From NCBI RefSeq assembly GCF_000188695.1, contig NW_004754916.1, forward strand, positions 1,292,006 through 1,312,298: a DNA stretch of 20,293 bases, read 5' to 3'. The position numbers and the translations under genes are program-made. Below, piece after piece: positions 11,056 through 19,770 of the stretch (positions are counted from its first letter, which is position 1; each line of letters starts with the position of its first letter). The notes beneath the pieces were generated by a model. The model did not search any database. It was not told the DNA's origin and was given only the letters and a program-made list of their open reading frames with translations. Source of the stretch: Salpingoeca rosetta. Its lineage: Eukaryota > Opisthokonta > Choanoflagellata > Craspedida > Salpingoecidae.

Positions 11056-12302
11056 GAGGGAGGCGGGGGCGGGTACATCTCTGTGTATGCGCGCGCAAAC
11101 CCACACACACACACACACGCTCACACGCTCACACTCACCTGTACTTCCCTTGCTCCATGTTGCTTGACCAGCCCGCATGGAGAGCAAGCTGCATGCAACA
11201 CTGACGCCTGCGCAGAAGCCGCCGCGCCCGGCACACGAGCGCTTCACCACCATCGACATTCCAGGCATTGACGTGCAGCCACAGACGGATGCAACGGTGG
11301 GTTGTGCGGCGGTAGTCGTGGTGGGGTGGTGCTGGGCGTCTCAACTTGAGTCTATGATGCACATTGCACCATGCATGCCTTTTGGTTTCTCATCATCACG
11401 CACTTGTGCGCCAATGCACACACACATACACATGCACACACACATGCGCACACACACATGAACGTGCGTACGTGACAGGCTGGTCTGCACGACATTGAGG
11501 AGCTGCTTGAGAAGAAGAAGCAGGAGGAAGGCAAGCCACCGGGCCCGCTGGTGGACGAGGCGACAAAGCTGACCAAGGTGGCGCGCGTGGTCAAGATGGA
11601 CGACTGCGACGACTACTATGACCTCACCATGACCATCACTGACGTCTCCTACGGATACTGGGGCCGCCACGACTTCTGTGCGTTGGTTGTGTGTATATGT
11701 GTGTTTGTGTGTGTGTGTGTGTGTGAGTGTGTGTGCTTGTGTAAATGAGTGTGTGTGTATGTGACTTGTGTTTCTGGCACCCCCACCTCTTCCCCTTCCT
11801 GACGCTCCACTCTCTCCCCCCCCCCCCCCATTTTGAATCTTGCAGACCGCATGCAAGTGCTGCACAACTTTGTGCACGACATGTACGTGTTGTCGACGCG
11901 CTGGGGCCGTGTTGGCGAGGAAGGCATGCACCAGGTCACCCCGTACCCGACAAAGGAGGCTGCAATCGCAGAGTTCTGCAAGGTGTGTGTTTGCGATGAC
12001 CCATCCACCTCTCCCGATCCCTCGTCAAAACACACACACACACACAACACACACACACACACAACACACACAACACAACACACACACACACACACACGCA
12101 CGTTCGCAGATCTTCAAGAGCAAGTCCGCGAACCTGTGGGAGAACCGGCACGGCTTTGAGCCCAAGCCGGGCAAGTACCGGCTGCAGAAGCACGACCACG
12201 CCACCATTGCCCGCCGCCAGGAGATGGCCATGCAGGTCATTAAGTTTGAGAAGGTGCCCTCCTCAGACAGGCTCCCTCCCAGGTTGGTACTTTGCTACTT
12301 TG

Positions 12303-12355
<53 letters not shown>

Positions 12356-13548
12356 GTCTGATAGCTGCCGCAACATCGTCCTCCCCCCCCCCACCGTGAC
12401 AACTCCATCTCACTCTCCTCCCCACCTCCTCCTCCCCACCTCCCCTGCAGCGTGGATGTGTTCGTGCGCACGACGGCGGACGTGAAGACGCTGCAGCGGG
12501 CGATTGTGACCGACTGCGATTTTGACCTTGCCTTTGGCGGCGCGCCGGCCGGGGCAATGGAGAAGGCTGTCGGGCTCATCAAGCAGTTGAAGGACCTGAC
12601 GAAGAAGCTCGAGGGCATGTCGTGGGGCGACGAGGGCCGCGATGCGCTCAACACACAGGTGCAACAGCTGACAAACGAGTTCTACCAGACCATCCCCATC
12701 AACGCCGTCAAGCACCGCGTGCAGCAGCTCAAGCACAAGAAGGTGCTTGAGATTGAGGAGAAGCTCAACACCATCTCGGTGGAGAACGTAACGGCCAACC
12801 TCCTGCTCGGCGCATACCACCGCCACCATGCCATGAGCCTCAACCCCTTTGAGTACGTATACCTGGCCACGGGCGCGCGCCTGGCTGCCGTCCCTGCAGA
12901 CTCGTCCACGTACAAGGCCATCCGCATGTTCATGAACACGACGCGGGAGCACTCGAGCGCCGGCGGCGTGGGCATTGCGCAGGTGTTTGAGATCTCCAAA
13001 CCGGACGAAGACGCCGCCTTCAAGAACAAGTTTGGCTCCGACCCCACACGCACCTTGCTCTGGCACGGCACCAAGAACCAGAACGTCCTCGGCATCCTCT
13101 CCCAAGGTGTGTGTATGTGTGCGTGTGTGCTAATGAGTGCGTGCGTGTGTGTGTGTGCGCTCGCGTGTGTGCGCGCGTATGAGAGACAGATTGTGTACTC
13201 GCGTGATTGTATGTTTGTGTGTGATTCCTTTGTCGTTGTACGAATTCTTATTCAGGATGTTTGCATGTGGTTTTGCCTCTGTTTCTCCCTCCATCCCCTG
13301 CCCCTACGCCCCAACCACACACACACGCACACACATCACATGCGCGCGTGCCAGGTCTGCGGTGCGCGCCACCGAGTGCGCAGGTGACTGGATACATGTT
13401 TGGCAAGGGCGTGTACTTTGCAGACTGCTTCTCCAAGAGCTACAACTACACCATGAACTATGGGGAGGGATCCGAGCTCGCCCGCCACCACTGCTGCATG
13501 TTCCTGGCCGAGGTGGGCATGGGCGTGTTGTTGTTGTTGTTCTCGTTC

Positions 13549-13628
<80 letters not shown>

Positions 13629-14072
13629 CTTGTTTTGGCATGTCGGTGTCTCTTGCCGTCGTTGTTGGAGCGTTTGTGATGATGTGGTTGGTCGAATCTA
13701 CATCACCTTCATCCACTCTCATCACACACACACACACACACACACACACTGTCAGGTTGTGCTTGGCAACCCCGAGCGGCGGACAGAGGCCAAGTCTGAG
13801 CCGCCGGCTGCTGGATACGACAGCATCCACGGTCTCGGCAGCAGCGTCCCGTCCCGCGTACGCTCCTGCTCCTGCGCTCTGCTTTTGTGCGTGTGTGTCG
13901 TGTGCGCGCGCGCGTGTGTGTGTGTTTGCACAGCTGCACCTCACCTTCTGCAAACACGCACCTGCATGTGCGGATGTATTCAGTCGATGGTTGGACTTGA
14001 GGACGATGTTCGCATTCCTCTCGGTCCTCTCAAGGAAGCCCCCATCGCCGGCTCACACCTCGCGTAAGGATT

Positions 14073-14134
<62 letters not shown>

Positions 14135-14473
14135 TGCGAGCACTGACGATGTTGCGTGTCACATCCGCCGATTTCCACCTGCAATCACACCCTCACACCT
14201 GCAATCACACCCTCACGTCCCGCCCTCCACTCCCCCCCCCAACGTCTTGCTTTCCCCTTCAGGTACAATGAGTTTATCCTGTACGATTCCGCGCGCATCC
14301 GCCTGCGGTACATGGTGCTGCTGCGCGACATGGACTGGCTCAAGCAGCGGCGCAAGCGCTGGCTGGTGGCCAACAAGGTCATCCCCACCATCACGGACCC
14401 GGACCCGGAGCCCAACGCCGTGCTGGAGGGCGACGACATGTGGAAGTACTATCCGGAGCAGACCACCGTCTGA
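2426..14473 (+). CDS. Ankyrin-repeat PARP with WGR, helical regulatory and catalytic domains (~3003 aa, 15 exons)
   Basis: Predicted poly(ADP-ribose) polymerase, expected to use NAD+ to modify proteins in the nucleus. Proposed coding exons: 2426-2436, 2634-3807, 4066-8415, 8637-8805, 9148-9263, 9522-10872, 11172-11296, 11479-11677, 11846-11982, 12110-12282, 12451-13106, 13355-13512, 13756-13857, 13984-14063, 14263-14473. They total 9012 nt and all phases agree; every intron is GT-AG. Domain order: Lys-rich/acidic N-terminus; central unknown region; ankyrin blocks (about residues 816-2390) split by a charged insert; WGR domain (WGR at 2518-2520); helical regulatory domain (about 2605-2725); catalytic domain with His2807, Tyr2841 and Glu2937, the H-Y-E triad. 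His-Tyr spacing (34) equals that of PARP1. No zinc fingers or SAM domain are seen. The layout resembles nematode PME-5 more than animal tankyrase. The start uses an 11-nt first exon giving MPPR, with G at -3. Alternative unspliced starts are at 2590 or 2611. Exon 1 and the donor of exon 13 are the least certain parts. Confidence 0.9.
2437..2633 (+). other. Proposed intron 1 of the PARP gene
   Basis: The donor follows CCAAG at 2436 and the acceptor is the pyrimidine-rich TCTGTTTGCAG ending at 2633. The body is TG-rich like the other introns. Splicing joins ATGCCGCCAAG to ACGCAGCCGC and gives MPPRRSRRQ in frame; without splicing the upstream ATG stops after five codons. Confidence 0.65.
2634..3600 (+). 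other. PARP N-terminal basic/acidic disordered region
   Basis: Residues 4 to about 325 are Lys/Arg/Ala-rich with likely nuclear-localisation clusters ([11 protein letters not shown] near the start, [13 protein letters not shown] near 2930-2970). A strongly acidic Asp/Glu run follows (about residues 115-160) and then further Lys-rich segments. This composition suits a nuclear, nucleic-acid or histone-associated tail and could stand in for the DNA-binding fingers of PARP1; that role is inference. Confidence 0.7.
3640..5290 (+). other. PARP central region, no recognised domain
   Basis: About 380 residues (roughly 340-804, interrupted by intron 2) lie between the disordered N-terminus and the ankyrin array. 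The sequence looks folded: it has [43 protein letters not shown] and [15 protein letters not shown], with many aromatics and Gly turns. A low-complexity Lys/Thr/Ala linker (about 4540-4690) divides it into two halves. I cannot assign it to a family by eye. Confidence 0.55.
3808..4065 (+). other. Intron 2 of the PARP gene, in-frame and stop-free
   Basis: Donor GTGAGT at 3808, acceptor CGCACAG ending at 4065. It starts with TG repeats and ends in CA-rich sequence, unlike the flanking exons. Its length is 258 bp (86 codons) with no stop in the reading frame, so an ORF caller runs straight through it; the Val-Cys repeats it would encode mark it as non-coding. Confidence 0.8.
7231..7580 (+). other. 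Charged low-complexity insert between ankyrin blocks
   Basis: Residues about 1451-1568 are rich in Asp, Glu, Gly and Ser, then end in a run of eight or so Lys around 7554-7576. It interrupts two well-formed ankyrin blocks and likely forms a flexible polyampholyte linker. Acidic residues in such linkers can be ADP-ribose acceptors in PARPs, but that is inference here. Confidence 0.7.
8416..8636 (+). other. Intron 3 of the PARP gene
   Basis: Donor GTGCTG after NFE codons, acceptor AACAAACAG ending at 8636, phase 0. It holds two TG runs (about 8430-8446 and 8472-8508), a short CG run and then a C-rich tract upstream of the acceptor. Splicing joins RNFE to [14 protein letters not shown], continuing the ankyrin array. 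Confidence 0.85.
8806..9147 (+). repeat. Intron 4 with degenerate TGTGTTGG minisatellite
   Basis: Donor GTAAGA at 8806, acceptor GCCGCCAG ending at 9147, phase 1. From about 8860 to 9010 the intron is built of TTGGTGTGTG/TTTTGTGTG variants of several lengths, a hierarchical TG-derived repeat, followed by a C-rich tract with a C run at 9118-9129. Confidence 0.85.
9413..9497. repeat. (AC)n microsatellite, about 42 units, in intron 5
   Basis: An uninterrupted AC run of 85 bp lies within intron 5 (9264-9521; donor GTGTGC, acceptor ACGGCAG). The start of the same intron is TG-rich, so the 5' and 3' halves are complementary. Confidence 0.9.
10873..11171 (+). repeat. Intron 6 with layered TG-type repeats, including (TG)36
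   Basis: Donor GTGCGT at 10873, acceptor TGACCAG ending at 11171, phase 1. From 5' to 3' it carries TG, then GTGTTT units (about 10900-10937), then GTGTGC units (about 10938-10976), then pure TG at 10981-11052, and finally a CA-rich segment (about 11100-11140) before the acceptor. Confidence 0.85.
11560..12230 (+). other. PARP WGR domain
   Basis: Encoded by exons 8-10. The diagnostic Trp-Gly-Arg is at 11902-11910 in the context [11 protein letters not shown], preceded by [14 protein letters not shown] and followed by [20 protein letters not shown]. In PARP1-3 this domain senses DNA breaks and couples to the catalytic domain; animal tankyrases lack it. Confidence 0.9.
12306..12354. repeat. 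(TG)n microsatellite in intron 10
   Basis: About 24 TG units lie in the 168-bp intron 10 (12283-12450; donor GTTGGT, acceptor CCCCTGCAG). The rest of the intron 3' half is C/CT-rich. Confidence 0.9.
12451..12817 (+). other. PARP helical regulatory domain
   Basis: About residues 2602-2724. Helical pattern with [15 protein letters not shown] and [10 protein letters not shown]; the latter matches the conserved LSNRFYTLIP-type stretch of PARP1. In PARP1 this domain blocks NAD+ access until DNA binding unfolds it, so an autoinhibited, DNA-activated enzyme is expected. Confidence 0.85.
13525..13630. repeat. (TTG)n microsatellite in intron 12
   Basis: About 100 bp of TTG units, lightly interrupted near 13540-13550, at the 5' end of intron 12 (13513-13755; donor GTGGGC, acceptor ACTGTCAG). 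A short CA run (about 13724-13749) lies just before the acceptor. Confidence 0.9.
14080..14133. repeat. (TG)27 microsatellite in intron 14
   Basis: Pure TG run close to the donor GTAAGG of intron 14 (14064-14262). This intron separates the exon with the last catalytic loop from the exon with the catalytic Glu. Confidence 0.9.
14176..14215. repeat. Exact 20-bp tandem duplication in intron 14
   Basis: CACCTGCAATCACACCCTCA occurs twice head to tail (14176-14195 and 14196-14215), about 50 bp upstream of the acceptor. Confidence 0.9.
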
Positions 14474-15183
14474 GATGGGTGGTCCACGCAGCCAGCCCAT
14501 CGTGCGCATGCCAGCACGACCCCCCCCCTCCCCGCTCATGCTCGTGCACCGTGTTGTGTGTTGTGTTGTGTGTTGAGTGTTGTCTCGTCGCTCTCTTCCT
14601 CCGGCCACCTCTCGCTGTGTTGTTGTTTTTGTTCTTGCGAGCTTGTTTTCGTGCTTGCTTACCCATCCCACTGTGCATTCCATCTCATAGACTGCACTTT
14701 GGTTGGACGGCACCACTTGCTTGTTGCTTGTCATTGTTCTTGTTCCCCTGCCTGTGTTCTTCTTGTCTCTTCCTTGCTTCCTTTTTACGACTTGCTTCTC
14801 TGCGTTGCTTCCCTACTTGCTTGCTTTCCTTGTTCGTTTCCGTTTGGCTGAACCACACCCCTGTGTTACCCCGCCTGCGTGCTTACCTGTCTGCACCCTT
14901 ACAAGCGCTGTTCAAACGTGTGACGGAGGCAGGGGGAGGGGGAGCGGGGCAAGACAGACAGAGACAGAGACAGACAAACAGACAGACAGAGAGGGAGCTC
15001 CACAACCACATCCACAATCGTCACGCCTGCCAACAAATCCTGACGTCATCCCCAACCCCCAATCGCATTCCACACACACACACATCCACAATAACTTGTG
15101 GGGTGCTTGTGTTCATTGACGTGACAACCTCGAAGAGAGAGAGAGGCAGCGAAGCAAGGACGGACGGGTAGTAGGGGAGCAGG
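14474..15183. other. Intergenic: PARP 3' UTR and upstream region of the propeller gene
   Basis: No supported gene. It holds TGTTGTG/CTTGCTT-rich sequence after the PARP stop, a GACA/CAGA-type repeat (about 14951-14990), and a short perfect inverted repeat CCACAA-TAAC-TTGTGG at 15086-15101. No canonical AATAAA is seen. The 5' end of the next gene should lie in the last few hundred bases. Confidence 0.6.
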
Positions 15184-15347
15184 ATGGCAATGACGCTCGA
15201 GGATGTTGGCGATGGAGCGGGTCCTGATCGCGGCAGTGGCGGCAATGGTCGGACACGGCGGCGCTACTCCCCAGGCAGCAGCCCGGTGCGTTGTGCCGTG
15301 TTGGGCCTGGATCGCAGCAGCGATCGCATTGTCTGTTTTGTATTGTG

Positions 15348-15387
<40 letters not shown>

Positions 15388-17741
15388 TGTGTGTGTGTGT
15401 TTGTCAATGTGTGTGTGTGTGTGTGTTTGTCAATGTGTGTGTGTGTGTGTGCGTGTGACACAGCTCTCGCTCTTGTTGAATGCATGCGCCCGCTGCTGTT
15501 TCACTTCTTTGAGTGCGATCGCGCTGTCTGCTGCAACTGCCCGCAAGTGAGCAAACAAACAAGCACAGTGGCCTTCAACTCCACCTCTCACTTCACGTCT
15601 CACCTCACGCATCCACCTCACGCATCCACGCCACGTCTTCCCCCTCTCTCCCAAATTCACATCCCCTCTAGCGCACGCCGAGGAGAACAATCAACTTCCA
15701 GTCTGTGCAAGTCTCGCCGCCAGGATCAACGCTGGTGACAGAGTCGGTGGTCGACGACGCAGACCACGACGGCCGGGCCAGCCGAGACCATGGAGACAGT
15801 CACCGCCCTAATCGCCGACGAACCACACACCGCAACCACAGCAGTGACGACGAGAGCGACACAGACAGCGACACCAGCATTGACCGACCGCCAAGCACGC
15901 ACCTGCCAATGTCGCCAAGCCGAGCGCGAACACCCGTGCAGGCGCTCAAGCCGATCGGTTCGCTGATGACACCGCTCAACCCCACCAGCGACACAACCAC
16001 GTCTGCTGCACCTTCGACTATTCGGTCGCCTGCGTCCAGAACAAGCACAAAGCAGCGCGCTGCCTTCTCCTCTTCCTCCTCCTCCTCTTCCTCTACTGCT
16101 AAGGTCACGCGCATCAGCGACACCGTGCTGGGAAACAACCTGATGGAGTTTGATATGGAGGGTGGGCAGCGCAGACAGCAGCCGGCCCAGCCCGCGTGCA
16201 TCGCCGAATGCAAACCCTGGCACGCGCTTGTGGCGTTCCTGCTGCTGCTGCTTGCCGTGTGCGGCACCGTCGTCCCCGTCATGCTGTATTCGAGCGGCGG
16301 CAGCGACGGCGGATCAGGTGGCGACAGCAGCGGCAGCAGCGGCGGGTCAAACACCCCCTCGCCACCGCCACCATCCCCTCCCATGTTCGCCACCAACCTC
16401 ACCTGGAGCACAGCCATTGCCTTTGCCGTCGAGCTTCGCCCTGCATCGGCCAACACCACCGCCGCCTCCATCGTCCTGCCAGCAAGTGCGGGCAGCGCAG
16501 CCATCGTCGTGGGCTCCACCACAGGCGTGATCGGCGCTGGCGCCGGTCCAAGTGCGGGGGGCAGCGACGCGTTTGCGTGCCGCATATCCACAGGCAGTGG
16601 TGCTGTGCAGTGGTGCGTGCAGTTTGGGTCAGCAGGCGACGATGACGCGCGTGCAGTCGCAGCAACCGCGGACGGGTTGCTCGTCTATGTTGGGGGCGTT
16701 GCCGGTGGCAGCATGCTCGGCAAGGCAGGCTCGGGCGAGGCAGACCTCTTTGTCGTGTGCCTGCAGGGAAGCGACGGCGCCGTCAGCTGGACACGCCTCA
16801 TCGGCACATCGCGCGCTGATGCGTTTGGCGGACTCGTGCTGGACCGCGATGGCGACGTGTTCATCACAGGCCACCTCTCCTCCACCCAGGGCTCGCCCAC
16901 CAGCACGACCACGGACGAGCTGTATGTGGCGCGGCTGGCGGGTGGCACGGGCATGGTGCAGTGGCAAACACGCATCGGGTCGTCCGGCGACACGCACGGC
17001 CGGGCTATTGCCGTGGACGCGAGCAGTGGCAACATCTACATCACGGGCGACACAACAGCGGTCACAGCATTCAACGACGACGATGGCTCTACGTCGCTCA
17101 CGGATGCGTTTGTTGTCTGTCTCAAGGGCTTTGACGGTTCTGTTGTGTGGCGACGGCAAATCGACACGGGGGACCAGGACATTGGGCACGCGGTTGCTGT
17201 TGGGGAGCAAGGCCTGCTCTACGTGACAGGGGAGACAGCCGGTGTGGCAGCGGCAGCGGAAGATGCCACGGCGCAAACAGATGTGTTGGTGCTGTGTCTG
17301 AGAACAACAGACGGGCGCGTGCTATGGACAACGCAGCTTGGCTCATCTTCTGGCCGCGATGTGGGTTATTCCGCCGCCGTTGACGGGAATGGTCTGGTGT
17401 ACATTGGTGGGAGAGCTGGTGGCGATGTAACGCGCGTGGTTGATTCATCCACCCTCGATGATGGTGATGATGATGATGGTGGTGGTGGTGGTGGTGGTGG
17501 TGGTGATGCTACAGGTGGGAGTGGTGATGTTGCGAGCAATGGCGGTCATGGTTTCGTGGCGCGCGTGAGTGGTGACAGTGGGCAGTTTCTCGGGAGCAAG
17601 AAGGTGCTGGAGGCACACGGCAGCAGTGCTGCCTATGGCGTTGCTGTGAGCAGTGATGGGTTCTTGTTTGTTGTCGGCCAGGCCGACACCACATCATCAT
17701 CCTCAACAGCTGCATTCATGCTTTCCCTACAACAGACGTAA
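15184..17741 (+). CDS. Single-pass membrane protein with SBBP-like beta-propeller ectodomain (713 aa)
   Basis: Two exons: 15184-15285 and 15702-17741, both phase 0 at the junction. The ATG has A at -3 and G at +4. Residues 1-207 are Ser/Thr/Arg-rich and disordered, with several S/T-P sites (YSPGSSP, MSPSRARTP, MTPLNP) and a polySer run. There is no N-terminal signal peptide; one hydrophobic span follows Trp207 (about 209-229, ALVAFLLLLLAVCGTVVPVM), so a type II orientation with the C-terminus outside is likely. A Gly/Ser/Pro linker (PPPPSPP) leads to N-X-T sites at Asn266 and Asn285 and then six to seven related repeats of the form DAFVVCL-DG-V-W-QIGS-D-G-AVA-DG-VYITG. These match the SBBP/beta-propeller style common in bacterial surface proteins. 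The fourth-to-last loop holds an Asp/Gly run (17457-17520). Function unknown; a surface receptor or adhesion role is inference. Confidence 0.82.
15286..15701 (+). other. Intron of the propeller gene with (TGCG)n and TG repeats
   Basis: Donor GTGCGT, acceptor CAACTTCCAG, 416 bp. It carries (TGCG)n at about 15347-15388, then a duplicated unit of TG repeat plus TTTGTCAAT (about 15389-15450), and a duplicated CTCACGCATCCAC near 15604-15630. A small cassette exon inside cannot be ruled out, but the flanking exons join in phase without one. Confidence 0.75.
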
Positions 17742-17754
17742 TATGCGTGCGCGT

Positions 17755-17821
<67 letters not shown>

Positions 17822-18224
17822 CGCGCGCGCGCCACAGACATGGCCTCCTGTCAATGCCGGGTCATTACAAGTATACGGTTGTTTTCATGAGGAGTGGCAG
17901 ATGTCATCTGGTTGATTAAACCTCCATGACAGCCTCAAAAACGAAAAGGCCAGATACGAGACAGGAGCATGGAGCACAAGCAGATTGACATACAATCGGG
18001 CAGAGGTACAAACACCACATCAACACAGCAAGGGGCGTGATAGCTGAAGGCAGGCGGACACGCAAACGAACAGCAAGCAACGGACAGGTGTATGTAAAGA
18101 GGTACAAAGAAGTGGAACAAAACAGACGGGGCAGGCAGGCGCAAGCAGGGATTGGGTGGCAGATGGCTTCACTTGTTCGGATCAGTTGAAGCGCCAGTTC
18201 AAACAACGAGACGACATGAACAGT
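17742..18224. other. Convergent intergenic region (two 3' ends)
   Basis: About 480 bp between the stop of the plus-strand propeller gene and the stop of the minus-strand LRR gene. It contains (TG)29 and a CG run at its left end, then unique sequence without a convincing ORF or structured RNA. Both 3' UTRs and polyadenylation sites should be here; no AATAAA is evident. Confidence 0.6.
17760..17832. repeat. (TG)29 followed by a CG run
   Basis: TG from 17760 to 17817 continues into GAGCGCGCGCGCGCC. It is an alternating purine-pyrimidine block of about 70 bp, a sequence type prone to left-handed DNA. Confidence 0.9.
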
Positions 18225-18465
18225 TCACAGGTGCTGGCGGTAGTGGCCGTATGCAAGGGCAGCGCCAGACACCAGACACAGCAGCAGCACGGCAGTGGTT
18301 CTGTTGCTGGTGGCCAGGGCATCGCGTGTGCTCTGCAGTTGCTGAGTGGTCTGGCGCAGCTGCCCTTCAAGCGCTGTGATCTCCTCCTCCTTCTGCTTCA
18401 GCAGTGGAGCGTTGTAGGTGTTCGTGGTGATCACGACTTTGACACGTGTGCATGTGTGCGTGTGC

Positions 18466-18564
<99 letters not shown>

Positions 18565-19727
18565 CGTGTGTGCGTGTGCGTGCTTGCTTTGCATCGGACA
18601 AAGAGGTACATAGGTACATGGTCATCCAGGCGCACGTTATCACCGCCATACGTGATGGTGATGCTGCGGCGCGGATCAATAGCACGCGCGAGAGCGGCAG
18701 CGCCCGTCTCCCCAATCTCATTCCACCCGAGACTGCAATCGTCGATGCGGTGCATTGCGTTGATGAGGAGAGGCATCAAGGAGAATGTGGTGCATTGCAT
18801 TGATGAGTTCGTTGTGAGGAGGCGTGAAAGAGAAACGGTCCTCAATTGAGTCGTGCGCATTCCATCTACAACACGAACAATCATCCCAATGCATACTGTG
18901 GTTCATCTGTCGACGCGCGCGCGCACGTGTGTGTGTGTGCGTGCGTGCGTGTGTGTGTGTGTGTAGCGGGTGGCCGTTGTACTCATATCCTTCTACTCAC
19001 TCGAGATTGAGGAGGGTGGTGTTGCTCTTGAGCGCTTCAGCAATGGCGATGGCGCCATCGGGCCCAAGATGGTTCCGTGACAGGCTGCATGAGTACATTC
19101 ACAGGTCGGGCGGTGTCAGCGTGTGGGCGGTAGAACCACCAGGCACGTGAGATGACAGAGACGTTGAAACAGGTATTGACAAAGTGATTTAGGCAGCTGT
19201 GGTCCAGCAGACACACACACACACACACATCAAAGGAAATACCTGAGGCGGGTGAGAGAGGTGTTCTTGAGAAGGGACTTGGCAATGGCCTTCACGCCGT
19301 CTGTGCCGATGTTGTTGTTGTACAGGCTGCTCAAGACCACAGAAACACAGGGGGTTGGTGAGGTGAGTGACAATCAGGGCTTCATTGTGAGCGGAGGGGA
19401 TCCTGGGAGGGGCGCGCGTGGCATGACAAAGTCGAATGACATGAAATGATGCCATCAGGGATCGACTGCAACGATGCCATCCATGCCAGAACACTTACAA
19501 CAAGGTGTGCAGCATTGTGTTGGACTCGAGCGCCGTTGCAATGGCGGCACAGCCATCAGGCCCAAGGTGGTTGTCACTCAAGCTGCAAAGAGGAGGTGTG
19601 GGTTTGCTTGAGTTTGGTCAAGGAATCAAAACAGAGCACGAGAGCAAAGGAACAAACAGGCTGGTGGGCTGCTATCGCAGCACAGGTAGTAAACACAGAC
19701 ATAGAACACACAGAGCACACGCACGCA

Positions 19728-19770
<43 letters not shown>

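Larger units (their letters stand above)
12845..14472 (+). other. PARP catalytic (ADP-ribosyltransferase) domain
   Basis: Encoded by exons 11-15. [18 protein letters not shown] carries the triad His (13064-13066); [17 protein letters not shown] carries the Tyr (13414-13416); YNEFILYD carries the Glu (14270-14272) that in PARP1 is needed for chain elongation. All three are present, so polymer synthesis is expected. A basic C-terminal extension of about 40 residues follows the final strand. Confidence 0.95.

Noticed and set aside
11341..11931. 196-codon minus-strand ORF over PARP exons 8-9
   Set aside because: Antisense to the WGR-coding exons, with Thr-His repeat stretches from intronic TG; a shadow frame.
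14440..15171. 243-codon plus-strand ORF after the PARP stop
   Set aside because: It overlaps the last PARP exon in another frame and is made of Cys/Leu/Phe-rich low-complexity sequence typical of CTTG/TGTT-rich non-coding DNA; no start context or domain.
17860..18150. Possible structured RNA or tRNA in the convergent region
   Set aside because: No cloverleaf, A/B box pair or long stem was found by eye.
17916..18206. 96-codon minus-strand ORF in the convergent intergenic region
   Set aside because: No domain or compositional support; it lies downstream of the LRR gene stop and most likely is 3' UTR.
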